Below are positions 25,841 to 34,791 of a DNA stretch of 64,000 nucleotides, one piece after another. The notes under the pieces are model-generated. The model made no database searches, was not told the DNA's origin, and saw only the letters and a list, made by a program, of their open reading frames with translations. This stretch comes from a bacterium (GTDB lineage: Bacteria > Myxococcota_A > UBA9160 > UBA4427): the NCBI GenBank assembly GCA_024742285.1, contig JANSYR010000002.1, positions 434,001 through 498,000 on the forward strand, given 5' to 3'. A program made the position numbers and the translations under genes. Numbering within the stretch: position 1 is the first letter of the stretch; each line of letters starts with the position of its first letter.

Positions 25841-26200
25841 GCTGAGATCCTCTTCGTGCAGCCGGCTCAGGGGCGATTCGGAAGCCCTCCGGGCATCGCG
25901 CGTCCGGCTTGAACAGGTATCGGAGGTGACCCGTACGCGGTCCGTGACTCGGGTCACAGGTGGCCGTCGAACCTCAGGTTTTCGGTTTTTGGGGTGACCC
26001 GGTCGGTCCCTTGCGCCTCGCGGGATCGAATCGAGTGTCGGCGCGCACGCGGGCCGGACGGACACCTCCCGAACCGCGTCGGGCGGCGCGAGCGTAGCAG
26101 CCGGCCCTGTGCGCGACCGGTCGAGGGGCGGCCGCCCCACGAAACCCTGCGCACGGGCTGCCGCCACGCAGAGCGAGGGGCTCGGCTAGGCTCGGCCTCG
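25841..26200. promoter_or_regulatory. divergent intergenic region with GTGAC-containing repeats
   Basis: About 360 nt between the leftward secreted protein and the rightward PPTase, with no gene that I can support. GTGAC-tcgg-GTCAC (25944-25957) is a perfect inverted repeat, and GGTGACCCG occurs nearby at about 25926 and 25994. This cluster looks like binding sites for a dimeric regulator, but no specific regulator can be named. The stretch also contains a T-rich tract around 25978-25990. Confidence 0.4.
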
Positions 26201-26884
26201 GTGGAACACCTGCTGAACGATCTCCTGCCCGCGACCGTGCGTGTTGCCGTCGCGCCCGTCGGCGACCACGAGGACGCGCTCCTCCCGGACGAGCGCGCGA
26301 TCGTCGCGAGCGCCGTCGCCAAGCGCCGCCGGGAGTTCTCGACCGGTCGCGTCCTCGCACGGAGGCTCCTCGCAGAGTTCGATCACCCGGAATTCGCGTT
26401 GCTGCGCGGCGAGGATCGCGTCCCGCAGTGGCCGGAGGGGCTGGTCGGCTCGATTTCGCATGCCGACGCGCTCTGCGCGGCCGCGGTCGGACAGGCCAGC
26501 GAGTTCGCGGGGATCGGCGTGGATCTCGAGCCGGACGAGGCCGTCGACCGCGAGATCGAGCGCGTCGTCTGTCGCGACGGGGAGCGTGCGTGGGTGCGGG
26601 CCGGCGGCGACGGAGCGGTGGGGCGTCGGGTGCGGGTCGTGTTCAGCGTGAAGGAAGCGGTCTACAAGGCGTTCTATCCGCGCACCCGTGAGTTCTGGGG
26701 CTTCCAGGACGTCCTCGTCGAGATCGATCTGGACGCGGGGCGCTACCGGGCGACGCTCCCGGAATCGGCAGGCGTGCGGCAGGTGAGCGGCAGGGTCGCG
26801 CTTCGGGAGGGCTGGATCCTCTCTACGCTCGCGGTGCGCGCGAACGAGGTCGGGGCGCCGGGGGACGCGGCGTCCGTCCGCTGA
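26201..26884 (+). CDS. 4'-phosphopantetheinyl transferase (Sfp/EntD superfamily)
   Basis: 227 aa from the GTG at 26201. Motifs in order: ARRLLAEF (about 56-63), GSISHAD with the conserved Ser/His (about 83-89), IGVDLEPDE with the metal-binding Asp/Glu (about 106-114) and FSVKEAVYKAFYP (about 148-160), the signature of the EntD-like class. It moves the phosphopantetheine arm of CoA onto carrier-protein serines. The only carrier domains seen in this window are those of the NRPS (about 12.2 kb) and PKS (about 17.9 kb), making this their likely activating enzyme; that link is inference. Confidence 0.9.
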   Translation: MEHLLNDLLPATVRVAVAPVGDHEDALLPDERAIVASAVAKRRREFSTGRVLARRLLAEFDHPEFALLRGEDRVPQWPEGLVGSISHADALCAAAVGQASEFAGIGVDLEPDEAVDREIERVVCRDGERAWVRAGGDGAVGRRVRVVFSVKEAVYKAFYPRTREFWGFQDVLVEIDLDAGRYRATLPESAGVRQVSGRVALREGWILSTLAVRANEVGAPGDAASVR

Positions 26885-27069
26885 GCGTCTGATCCCTTCG
26901 GGGACCGGGCTTGCCTGGCCGATTCCGCCGGAGCGCGATCGCGCCGAGGGCCTCCCCGGGCCCCGAGGGCGACCGCGCTGGCCGGGGGAAGACTGCTAGA
27001 TTCGGCGCCGTCCGGGCCGGCCCGATGCATTTCGCATGGAGCCGCGCGAGCCCGGAGAGCGGGGCTTCG

Positions 27070-28110
27070 ATGAGTCGGCAAGTCGCAGTGATCACGGGCA
27101 TTACCGGCCAGGACGGGTCCTATCTCGCGGAGCTCCTCCTCGAGAAGGGCTACGAGGTGCACGGGATCGCGCGGCGCACCTCGCTGTTCAACCGGTCGCG
27201 AATCGAGCAGACCCGTGACGCGGCGCTCGCCAAGGGGCAGACCTACGCGCTCCACTACGGCGATCTCGGGGACTCGAGCAGCCTGAACCGCATCCTCGCG
27301 GAGACGCGGCCGACGGAGGTCTACAACCTCGCGGCCCAGTCCCACGTGGCGGTCTCCTTCGAGCAGCCCGAGTACACCGCGGACGTGGACGGGACGGGCG
27401 TGCTCCGCCTCCTCGAGGGCATCCGGATCAATGGCCTCGACGCCCGCTTCTACCAGGCCTCCACCAGCGAGCTCTACGGCAAGGTCGTCGAGACGCCGCA
27501 GAGCGAGACGACGCCCTTCCATCCGCGCTCGCCCTACGCGGTCGCCAAGCTCTACGGCTACTGGATCGTCCGGAACTACCGCGAGTCCTACGGGATGCAC
27601 GCGAGCAACGGCATCCTCTTCAATCACGAGTCCGAGCGGCGCGGCGAGAACTTCGTCACCCGCAAGATCACCCTCGGCCTCGCCCGCGTGAAGCTCGGGC
27701 GCCAGGCGCGGCTCTCGCTCGGCAACCTCGACGCGAAGCGCGACTGGGGGCACGCGCGGGACTACGTGGAAGCGATGTGGCGCATGCTCCAGCAGGACGA
27801 GCCGGACGACTATGTCGTCGCGACCGGCGAGACCCATTCCGTGCGGGCGTTCGTGGTCGCGGCGGCCGCGGCGGCCGACCTCGAGATCGAGTGGGAAGGC
27901 GAGGGCACCGACGAGGTCGGGCGTGACCGCGCGACGGGCGAGATCGTCGTCGACGTCGATCCCCGCTTCTACCGCCCCGCCGAGGTCGACCTCCTGCTGG
28001 GCGACCCGACGAAGGCGAAGGAGAAGCTCGGCTGGACGCCGCGCATCAGCTTCGAGGCCCTCGCCGAGACGATGATGCACGCGGACCTGGAGCTCGCGGC
28101 GAAGGGCTAG
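27070..28110 (+). CDS. gmd: GDP-mannose 4,6-dehydratase
   Basis: 346 aa, the normal length. NAD(P)-binding [13 protein letters not shown] at residues about 9-21, then the long conserved block [15 protein letters not shown] (about 34-48) and [10 protein letters not shown] (about 62-71). Catalytic residues are in STSELYGKV (Thr/Ser and Glu, about 130-138) and [12 protein letters not shown] (Tyr/Lys, about 154-165). [16 protein letters not shown] is also family-diagnostic. It converts GDP-D-mannose to GDP-4-keto-6-deoxy-D-mannose, the precursor of GDP-fucose, GDP-rhamnose, perosamine and colitose. ATG 27070 follows GAGAGCGG. No fucose synthase or reductase lies beside it; the RfbH/ColD-type enzyme at 53202 could use the product. 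Confidence 0.95.
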   Translation: MSRQVAVITGITGQDGSYLAELLLEKGYEVHGIARRTSLFNRSRIEQTRDAALAKGQTYALHYGDLGDSSSLNRILAETRPTEVYNLAAQSHVAVSFEQPEYTADVDGTGVLRLLEGIRINGLDARFYQASTSELYGKVVETPQSETTPFHPRSPYAVAKLYGYWIVRNYRESYGMHASNGILFNHESERRGENFVTRKITLGLARVKLGRQARLSLGNLDAKRDWGHARDYVEAMWRMLQQDEPDDYVVATGETHSVRAFVVAAAAAADLEIEWEGEGTDEVGRDRATGEIVVDVDPRFYRPAEVDLLLGDPTKAKEKLGWTPRISFEALAETMMHADLELAAKG

Positions 28111-28161
28111 CGCTCGCCCGGGCGGCGCGACGCGGACGGTGCCTCCCGGTACCTTCTCGGC

Positions 28162-29928
28162 ATGCGCTGCGTGGACTTTCCCCGTGGCCGCGGGGGACGA
28201 TCTCGCGGCCTGACCCTCTGGCTGCTCGTCCTGATCGCGCTCGCCTGGGGCTGCGACTCGGGCGGCGGCGGGGCCGCCGCGCCCGCGCCTCTGCGGAGCG
28301 TCGACCTGGCGACGATTCCGCCGGGTGCGGCGGGTGTGCTTCGCGTGCACGGGTCGGAGGGCGTGGGCTCCGCGGGCGTCCCCGTGACCGGCGGCCACGA
28401 CGTCGATGGCGATGGGAACGCCGACGTCGCGATGGCCGCCTTCCAGGCGGATCCGAATGGACGGACGAACGCCGGCGAGGTCTTCCTCCACCTGGGCGAC
28501 GGGACGATCGGCGGGATCGTCGACACCGCCGTGGCGAGCGCCCGGATCCTCCGGATCCAGGGCGCCGCCGAAGCCGAGACGACGGGCTCGGAGATCTGGA
28601 TGGACGACGTCACCGGCGACGGGGCGGCCGAGCTGATCATCGCGCGCCAGAACTTCACGCCGGACCCCGGACGGATCGGCGCCGGGGCGGTCACGCTCCT
28701 GATCGGCGGCCCTGGGGTCGCGACCCAGGCCGCGAGCCTCGCGCCGATCGACCTGGCCGTCGCCCCGCCCGCCGGGATCACGCTCACGACCCTGGTCGGG
28801 GGCGAGGCCCTCGGGCGATTCGGGATCTGGATCCGGACCGGGGACGTGACCGGCGACGGCATCGCCGATCTGCTCGTCGGCGCGGACCAGGAGGATTCGG
28901 GCGGCGAGCCCGACAGCGGGGCGGTCTACCTGATCCGCGGGGGTCCCCATCTCGCCGTCGGCGGGACCGTCGACCTGGTGGACCTCGCGACCGCGCTCCC
29001 TGGCCATCTCGCCCAGATCCGCGCGCCGACCGGCGCCGCCGGGTTCCACGTCGGGGCGACCTGCGCGCTGGCGGACCTCGACGGAAACGGAAGGGCCGAG
29101 GTGATCGCGGCGGCGACGATCGAGCGGGCGGGCGCGAGCTTCCCGGCGCTCGGTGCGCCGGCCGGCTCCGCCGTCGCCTCCGGCGGGGTCCGCGATGGCG
29201 CGATCTACATCGCCTGGGACGACAACTTCGCGGGCGCCTGGCCCGCCGGCTTCAGCTTCGCCTTCGACACGGCGCCGGACGACACGAGCGAGGTGCGCGG
29301 CGGCGTTCGCAACATCGCCTTCGGCGAGGAGATCCTGGGCGGACTCGACTTCGACGCGGACGGGAACGCGGACCTCTTCCTGGGCGACATCGTCGGGGAC
29401 GCGACGGGCGGATTCCGCCTCCGCTCGGGCAGCGGTCACCTCCTCTACGATGCGGCCTCGCTCCGCGGGGCGCCGGCCTTCGACCTCGACAACCCGCCGC
29501 CGGGTCTGGTCATGACCACGTTCATCGGCCCGGAGCGCTTCGACATCGCCTCGGACACGGGGCTCCAGGGCGACTTCGACGACGACGGCTTCCCGGACCT
29601 CGCCTTCTCCTCACCCCACGGTTCGCCCTACGGGCGAAGCGAGGCGGGCAAGATCCACGTGATCCACGGGCAGGTCGGCCCCTGGCCGGCGGTGATCGAT
29701 CTGCGCTGGGGCCGTCAGCCGGATCCCATGGACGTGCGGATCAGCGAGGTCCACGGCGTGAAGGCGGTCGACGTGCTCTGCTACAGCGCCGATGCCGCCG
29801 ACTACGACGGCGACGGCGTCGACGATCTGATCGTCAACGAGATGCTCGGCGACGGCCTGCTGCCGGCGGACGCGAATACCGGGAACGTCCTGGTGTTGAG
29901 CGGGACGTTGATCCGCGACCTTCCCTAG
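28162..29928 (+). CDS. FG-GAP / integrin-like beta-propeller lipoprotein
   Basis: 588 aa. The N-terminus ends in a lipobox-like LAWGC (Cys about 34), so it is probably lipid-anchored. Seven Ca-binding FG-GAP-type motifs follow, of the form DxDGDGxxD: DVDGDGNAD, DVTGDGAAE, DVTGDGIAD, DLDGNGRAE, DFDADGNAD, DFDDDGFPD and DYDGDGVDD. Each is followed by a hydrophobic strand and often a Gly. The seven repeats fit an integrin-alpha-like beta propeller. Bacterial relatives act in adhesion or surface assembly; the ligand is unknown. It is monocistronic between gmd and a convergent decarboxylase. Confidence 0.87.
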   Translation: MRCVDFPRGRGGRSRGLTLWLLVLIALAWGCDSGGGGAAAPAPLRSVDLATIPPGAAGVLRVHGSEGVGSAGVPVTGGHDVDGDGNADVAMAAFQADPNGRTNAGEVFLHLGDGTIGGIVDTAVASARILRIQGAAEAETTGSEIWMDDVTGDGAAELIIARQNFTPDPGRIGAGAVTLLIGGPGVATQAASLAPIDLAVAPPAGITLTTLVGGEALGRFGIWIRTGDVTGDGIADLLVGADQEDSGGEPDSGAVYLIRGGPHLAVGGTVDLVDLATALPGHLAQIRAPTGAAGFHVGATCALADLDGNGRAEVIAAATIERAGASFPALGAPAGSAVASGGVRDGAIYIAWDDNFAGAWPAGFSFAFDTAPDDTSEVRGGVRNIAFGEEILGGLDFDADGNADLFLGDIVGDATGGFRLRSGSGHLLYDAASLRGAPAFDLDNPPPGLVMTTFIGPERFDIASDTGLQGDFDDDGFPDLAFSSPHGSPYGRSEAGKIHVIHGQVGPWPAVIDLRWGRQPDPMDVRISEVHGVKAVDVLCYSADAADYDGDGVDDLIVNEMLGDGLLPADANTGNVLVLSGTLIRDLP

Positions 29929-29938
29929 GCGGGACGCG

Positions 29939-31210
29939 CTAGGCGTATCGCACGGGCGGGTTCGGCCCGGCGTCGGCGCCGCCGCGCGCCTCGGCCACCG
30001 CTTCACCCAGATCCCGCAGGTACTCGTCCGCGACCTCTTCGTGCGAGGGCGAGAGCATCATGTGGATCCCGTTCGGGTTCGCGACGACGCCGCTGAACCA
30101 GCCGCGGTCGTGGAGCGACTTCCAGACGGCGAAGATGTTCAGGTCGTCGCCTTCCGCGGGACCGAAGGCGATCAGCGCGAGGCGAGGATCTCCGTAGACG
30201 CGAAGGCCGAGCGGGGCGAGTCCGGCGAGGATCCGGTCACGGGCGGAGATGATCCGCCGGGTCCGCTCGCGGTAGCCTTCGACGCCGAGATAGTGCATGA
30301 CCGCCCAGGCCGACGCGATCGCGCCTCCCGGTCGTGTCCCCGCCACGGTCGGCGTCGTCATCGCGCCCGCCGGCCAGTCCGAGTTCGAGAAGGTCTGGTG
30401 GACGTGCTGCTCGGCGGAGCGGTGGAGGACCGTCGACGCGCCCTTGGCGGCGTAGCCGTACTTGTGGAGATCGGCGGAGATCGTGCGGACGCCCTCGACC
30501 CGGAAGTCCCATTCGGGGAGCAGGACGCCCTCGCGCTCGGCAAAGGGGTTCAGGTAGCCGCCGACGCAGGCGTCGACGTGGAGCCAGACGTTCCGCTCGA
30601 GGGCCAGGTCACTCAGCGCCGGGATCGGATCGACCAGCCCGTACGGGAAGCAGGGCGCCGAGCCCATGATCATGAGCGTCCGGTCGTCCATCGCCTCGGC
30701 CATCGCCGCCGGGTCCGCCAGGAATTCATTGTCGACGTCCACCCGTCGGATCTCGAGGCCGAGATAGTGAGCGGCCTTGTCGAAGGCGAGATGGGCCGTC
30801 CGGGGCAGCACGAGGTTCGCGCCGATCACGTCGACGCCGCGGGAAGCGGCTTCGTCGCGGCAGGTCTTGACCGCGAGGATGATGCTCTCGGTTCCGCCGC
30901 TCGTGATGTTGCCCGTGCCTTCGACCGGGCCGTTCAGCAGGTCGATCGCCATCGCGATGACCTCGGTCTCCATCCGCTTCAGGCTCGGGAAGGCCGCCGG
31001 CCCGAGCGCATTCTCGGATTGGTAGAGGGCGTAGGCTTCCTTGGCGACCTCGAGTACGTCCTCGCCCGGGTGGAAGACGTAGACGGCGCTCTTCTTGCTC
31101 CGCCAGTCGATGTCTTCGGAGCCGAGGCCGATCAGGCGCTCGCGCAGGGCGGGCCAGGCCTCGCCCTTCTCGGGGAGGCGGACGCCCGCGTCTTCCTCCG
31201 CGCCGCTCAG
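29939..31210 (-). CDS. PLP-dependent decarboxylase / sphingosine-phosphate lyase-like
   Basis: About 423 aa. Fold-type I PLP enzyme of the group II decarboxylase/SPL class: TSGGTESI (about 125-132, phosphate-binding), HVDACVGG (Asp for pyridine N, about 217-224) and SADLHKYGYAAKGAS with the Schiff-base Lys (about 251-265). The N-terminal LPEKG and YVFHPGEDVLE blocks match SPL-like proteins from their first residues, so the start must be near 31210. The only start codon there is CTG at 31210, whose CTGA overlaps the upstream stop (31207-31209) as a 4-nt coupled junction. It could cleave a phosphorylated amino alcohol or decarboxylate an amino acid. Co-transcribed with the MDR reductase. Confidence 0.85.
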   Translation of the reverse strand: MSGAEEDAGVRLPEKGEAWPALRERLIGLGSEDIDWRSKKSAVYVFHPGEDVLEVAKEAYALYQSENALGPAAFPSLKRMETEVIAMAIDLLNGPVEGTGNITSGGTESIILAVKTCRDEAASRGVDVIGANLVLPRTAHLAFDKAAHYLGLEIRRVDVDNEFLADPAAMAEAMDDRTLMIMGSAPCFPYGLVDPIPALSDLALERNVWLHVDACVGGYLNPFAEREGVLLPEWDFRVEGVRTISADLHKYGYAAKGASTVLHRSAEQHVHQTFSNSDWPAGAMTTPTVAGTRPGGAIASAWAVMHYLGVEGYRERTRRIISARDRILAGLAPLGLRVYGDPRLALIAFGPAEGDDLNIFAVWKSLHDRGWFSGVVANPNGIHMMLSPSHEEVADEYLRDLGEAVAEARGGADAGPNPPVRYA

Positions 31211-32373
31211 GGGATCAGCCCCTGGACCGCCGCCGGCATGTCCTCGGCGACGCGCACGATCGGGATGCCCGTCTGGATCGCCTGATCCATCTCGACGACC
31301 GCCCGCGGCAGGTCTTCGAAGGCGTAGATCTCGTCGTGGATGGTCGGCTTGAAGACCGAGCCGTAGAGCGACGTGGCGGCGTCGATGCCGGTGGGCGTCT
31401 CGTAGTGCGTGTGGTCGAGCGTGATCTGCTTGGCCGAGGCGCCCGCCGAGTTGTAGGTGCAGTCGCGGCTCAGCTGCCAGCCGGCCGAGACGTTCACGCC
31501 CAGGCGGGAGGCGGCGGTGATGCCGGCGTCGAAGCACGGGCCGCGCATCAGGTCGCACACGATGTGCATGCCGACGCCGTCGGTCAGGCTCTTCACTTCC
31601 TTGCCGAAGGCCTTGATGTCCGCGCGATCGGCGAAGCGGTTGTACTGCTTCTGGTCGATGCCGATGATCCCGAACTTCGCGAGGGCCGCGCGGCGCTCCG
31701 GGGAGCCCGAGCAGAAATACGCCTTGTGGCCGCGGTGGGCCGCGAGCATCAGGAAGAGCTCGGAGACGCCGCCGCCGAAGCCCAGGACGTTGAAGGTCGC
31801 GAGCTGTTCGTCGGGCAGCTTCACGCGCAGGATCCCCTCGGCGCGGCGCCACATGTGGTAGGCGGTCGGGGCGCGCAGGGGCAGGGCGGCGATCTCCCAG
31901 AGGTTCAGGCCGCAGTCGAGCGGGGCGTGGACCAGCTGCCAATCGCCGACGACGCACTCCTCGGCGTACCAGCCGATCGAGTCGGGCTGGTCGTAGGCCC
32001 AGATGCGGAGCGGGTAGCCGTAGGCGTCGGGGTCGCCGTTGCAGTGGGTGATGACGATGTCGCCGGGCTTGAACTTCGTGACGTTCGCGCCGACCTCGGT
32101 CACCTCGCCGAGGGCCGAATTGCCGGGGTAGATCTTGCCGCCGCGCAGGTCGGCGATGTTGACCGTGTCGGCGGTCGCCGCGTGGGTCAGGTTGTGCTCG
32201 GCGGAGACGGCGAGGGTGCGGAACTTGACGTCGCCCGGGCCGACGTTCGCGAGCTCGAGGGTGTCGAGGGCGATCACCTTCGTGATGTCCATCCTGGACA
32301 GGTCGTCGTTCACTCGGGCGCGCTCGGCGGCGATCGCGTCGGCGGTGATGGCATAGGCGCGGCAGGAAGACAT
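31207..32373 (-). CDS. medium-chain (MDR) reductase, crotonyl-CoA reductase-like
   Basis: 388 aa. N-terminal GroES-like catalytic domain (about 35-170) with PGNSALGEVTEVG and FKPGDIVITHCNGD, then an NAD(P)-binding Rossmann part with NVLGFGGGVSELFLMLA (about 215-231). The region around PDSIGWYAEECVV and the length resemble the crotonyl-CoA carboxylase/reductase branch more than ordinary Zn-alcohol dehydrogenases, and I see no full Zn-ligand Cys set. ATG 32373 has AGGAA 6 nt upstream. The stop overlaps the decarboxylase start, so both act in one process; the substrate is unknown. Confidence 0.8.
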   Translation of the reverse strand: MSSCRAYAITADAIAAERARVNDDLSRMDITKVIALDTLELANVGPGDVKFRTLAVSAEHNLTHAATADTVNIADLRGGKIYPGNSALGEVTEVGANVTKFKPGDIVITHCNGDPDAYGYPLRIWAYDQPDSIGWYAEECVVGDWQLVHAPLDCGLNLWEIAALPLRAPTAYHMWRRAEGILRVKLPDEQLATFNVLGFGGGVSELFLMLAAHRGHKAYFCSGSPERRAALAKFGIIGIDQKQYNRFADRADIKAFGKEVKSLTDGVGMHIVCDLMRGPCFDAGITAASRLGVNVSAGWQLSRDCTYNSAGASAKQITLDHTHYETPTGIDAATSLYGSVFKPTIHDEIYAFEDLPRAVVEMDQAIQTGIPIVRVAEDMPAAVQGLIP

Positions 32374-32702
32374 TGGGGTTCCTCGTCGGATCTCGGACAG
32401 GGGTTCGTGGTGGGATCGTGGCCGGGCGGCGCGCGAGCGGGCCTGAGGGATCATCAGCGCGCGAAGGCCCCTCGGCCGGCGCGCGAGGATAGCGGGAGGC
32501 GGAGCGGGGCGCTGCGCCTCGGCGGCCGGCAGCAGTGACGCAAGTTCAGCCGTCGTTTTACCCATGTTGGGTGGTTGGTGTCCGCGCGCGGCCGGCAGGG
32601 CGCGCGAGAGCGTGCTCAATCGGGTTTCGCCCGGCCGGGTCCGGTCCCTGCCTTGCAACGCCTCCGTCTCGGGAACGGGCCATCGGTCGCACCGGAGGCG
32701 GC
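32374..32702. promoter_or_regulatory. divergent intergenic region, no gene seen
   Basis: About 330 nt separate the leftward MDR reductase and the rightward secreted-protein operon. Reading frames cross it but have no codon pattern, signal peptide or ribosome site supporting a start before 32703. Promoters for both sides are expected here; none could be assigned. Confidence 0.35.
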
Positions 32703-33554
32703 GTGAGGCGGAGAGGACGAAAGATCGGACGGGCGGCGGCGCTTCGCCGTTCGGCCTGCCTGCGCGAAGAGGAGATCGCGGTCGTTCGACGCGCGCGCCG
32801 GATCGCCTGCGGCTTCGTGATCGGCCTGCTCGCGATCGCGTTCGCGGCGAGCGACGCGACCGCGACGCCGCTCGACCTGAGCGATCTCCGCGCCCGCTGG
32901 ATCGAGGTGCGCTTCGAGATCTCCCCTGCCGACGAGCCGGGCAGCCTCGACCGCCTGTGGAGCGCGCCGCGTCGCGCGCGTCTCGAGCCGATCTCCGGGA
33001 CGCGGAGCGTCTCGATCCGCGTCCCGGCGCCCGAGCTGGAGGCACAGCTCCGCTCGACGGGCACCGACGCGGTCGCGGGCAGCTTCACCGACTTCGTGTG
33101 GACCCTCGACCCCGTGACCGGCCACGTCCACAGTGCCGGATTCGCGGGGCGGGTCCACGAGCATCTCCGGTTGGGGCCGATCCGGACGAAGGCCGCGATC
33201 GACATCCGCGTCGACATGAACACCGAGGCCCACGCGGGCTTCGTCCCGAGCGCAGGCCTCTTCGGGGTCCGCACGCATCGCTTCTGCCGTCCCCAGGCTC
33301 GGGCCGGCTCCGGGTGCGTGGCCGTTCGTCCCGCGCGCTTCGATCCGGTCCGGGGCTACGTGAACGCGGTCGGTCGGGTCCACGCGGCCCACCCCCTGGC
33401 CGAGATCACGGCTTTCTCCCCGCTGGGCGAGGTCGAGTTCCGGGAGCGCGCGGAAGGCGGAACCGATTCGGCCCGCTCCGGCCCTTCTCTCCGGGAAGCG
33501 GTATGCTCTTCGGCGTTCGACCGCTCGTGTCCGGTCGACGGGGGGGACACATGA
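32703..33554 (+). CDS. secreted protein of unknown function
   Basis: About 283 aa from GTG 32703, chosen for GGAGG 5 nt upstream. A positively charged N-terminus precedes a hydrophobic core (CGFVIGLLAIAFAASDATA), i.e. a Sec signal. The mature part (from about 56) is beta-rich, with no motif that I recognise: an N-terminal part with WIEVRFEI and a middle with TGHVHSAGFAGRVHEHLRLG. Three or four Cys occur in the C-terminal third. The last codons overlap the next secreted-protein gene by 4 nt, so the two are translationally coupled. Confidence 0.6.
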   Translation: MRRRGRKIGRAAALRRSACLREEEIAVVRRARRIACGFVIGLLAIAFAASDATATPLDLSDLRARWIEVRFEISPADEPGSLDRLWSAPRRARLEPISGTRSVSIRVPAPELEAQLRSTGTDAVAGSFTDFVWTLDPVTGHVHSAGFAGRVHEHLRLGPIRTKAAIDIRVDMNTEAHAGFVPSAGLFGVRTHRFCRPQARAGSGCVAVRPARFDPVRGYVNAVGRVHAAHPLAEITAFSPLGEVEFRERAEGGTDSARSGPSLREAVCSSAFDRSCPVDGGDT

Positions 33555-33940
33555 ACACGATGATCCGCGGTGGACTGGGCGTACTCCTGGCCACCGCCCT
33601 GATCTCGCTGCTGACGACTCTATCGCTCGCGACGCCGGCGTTCGCGCAGTCGCAGCTCCACCAGATCACCTGGGCGCATGCCGAGCCCGAGACCGTCAGC
33701 CACTTCGTCATCCTGGTTTCGGAGACCGAGGGCCAGGTCGAAGGCGCGCGGGAAGAGAACGTCGGGAAGCCCCAGGGCGATGCGGTCGGCCGATACACGC
33801 TCTTCTCGGCGATGATCGCCTTCGAGCCGACGGAATTCCTGGCGGTCAGCGCCGTCGGGTTCGACGGCCGGCGTAGCGAGCCCTCCGACTGGGGCGCGAT
33901 GCCGCCCACGCGGCCGGGCCAGCCGCTGCTGGTGGACTGA
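33551..33940 (+). CDS. small secreted fibronectin-like protein
   Basis: 129 aa. A clear signal peptide (hydrophobic core LGVLLATALISLLTTLSLA, cut near AFAQS) is followed by a single beta-sandwich domain of about 95 residues: ITWAHAEPETVSHFVILVS, FLAVSAVGFDG and SEPSDWG. The order of blocks parallels residues 35-120 of the larger secreted protein at 24731-25840, suggesting a shared domain family. It overlaps the preceding gene by 4 nt. Function unknown. Confidence 0.7.
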   Translation: MNTMIRGGLGVLLATALISLLTTLSLATPAFAQSQLHQITWAHAEPETVSHFVILVSETEGQVEGAREENVGKPQGDAVGRYTLFSAMIAFEPTEFLAVSAVGFDGRRSEPSDWGAMPPTRPGQPLLVD

Positions 33941-33980
33941 GTCCGGGCCGCTGCCCGGCTCGTCGGACTCCCGAGCGTAG

Positions 33981-34751
33981 ATGATGGGATCGCCTCCTCG
34001 AGCGCGCCCGTGCCGTCCCGCGACACCCCTCGTCGCGCGGCGCGCGCTCGTTCTGGTTCTGGCCGCTGCCCTCGTCCTGGCGTTGGCCACCGGCTGCGCC
34101 GGTGGCGTGAATGGCAACCCCGGCGTGATCCATCACGTCGCTCGGGGCGAGAATCTCTACCGGATCGGGCTGCGCTACGGCGTACCCGCCAAGGAGATCG
34201 CGCGGGTCAACGGCATCCGCGACGTGACCGAGCTCCGTGTCGGACAACGGCTCTTCATTCCGAAGGGGGGCGGCAAGCGGACGCCCAACGTCTCGGCGAA
34301 GAAGCGCGATCGCGAGCCGCGACTCTCGGGCAACACGGCGGAGGCGCGTCGTCGCGCCGAGAAGAGCCGCAAGGAGAAGCGGGGTCTCGAGCTCGCCTGG
34401 CCGGTCAAGGGGAAGCTCAGCTCCAAGTTCGGACGTCGCTGGGGACGCAACCACGAGGGCATCGACATCTCGGCCCCGACCGGCACGCCGATCGTCGCCG
34501 CCGAGGCCGGCCGCGTGACCTTCGCGGGACGAAAGGGCGCCTACGGCAAGGTGGTCATCGTGAAGCACGCGGGTCGCTACCGCACGCTCTACGCCCACGC
34601 GAGCAAGCTCGTCGTGCGCAGCGGTCAGTTCGTCGAGCGCGGCCAGAAGATCGCCGAGGTCGGCTCGACCGGACGCTCGACGGCGCCGCACCTCCACTTC
34701 GAGGTCGTGCGCGCGGGGAACAAGCAGAACCCGCTCGGCTACCTGCCGTAG
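33981..34751 (+). CDS. LysM + M23 peptidase lipoprotein (NlpD/EnvC class)
   Basis: 256 aa. N-terminal signal with lipobox LATGC (Cys about 39). LysM domain at about 50-94 (HHVARGENLYRIGLRYGV, then LRVGQRLFIP). A Lys/Arg-rich linker at about 97-136. M23 domain at about 140-256 with NHEGIDISAPTG (metal His and Asp), HASKL and HLHFEV (catalytic and metal His). All four zinc-site residues appear present, so it may be an active peptidoglycan endopeptidase and not only an amidase activator of the NlpD type. It acts in the periplasm during cell-wall turnover or division. Confidence 0.9.
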   Translation: MMGSPPRARPCRPATPLVARRALVLVLAAALVLALATGCAGGVNGNPGVIHHVARGENLYRIGLRYGVPAKEIARVNGIRDVTELRVGQRLFIPKGGGKRTPNVSAKKRDREPRLSGNTAEARRRAEKSRKEKRGLELAWPVKGKLSSKFGRRWGRNHEGIDISAPTGTPIVAAEAGRVTFAGRKGAYGKVVIVKHAGRYRTLYAHASKLVVRSGQFVERGQKIAEVGSTGRSTAPHLHFEVVRAGNKQNPLGYLP

Positions 34752-34791
34752 CTCCGGGCGGTCGGCGCTGGCCTCGCGCGCCGGGGCCCGC

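Noticed and set aside
28380-29830. Tandem DNA repeats in the FG-GAP gene
   Set aside because: The repetition is at protein level (Ca-binding DxDGDG motifs) with divergent DNA; no recent DNA duplication is seen.
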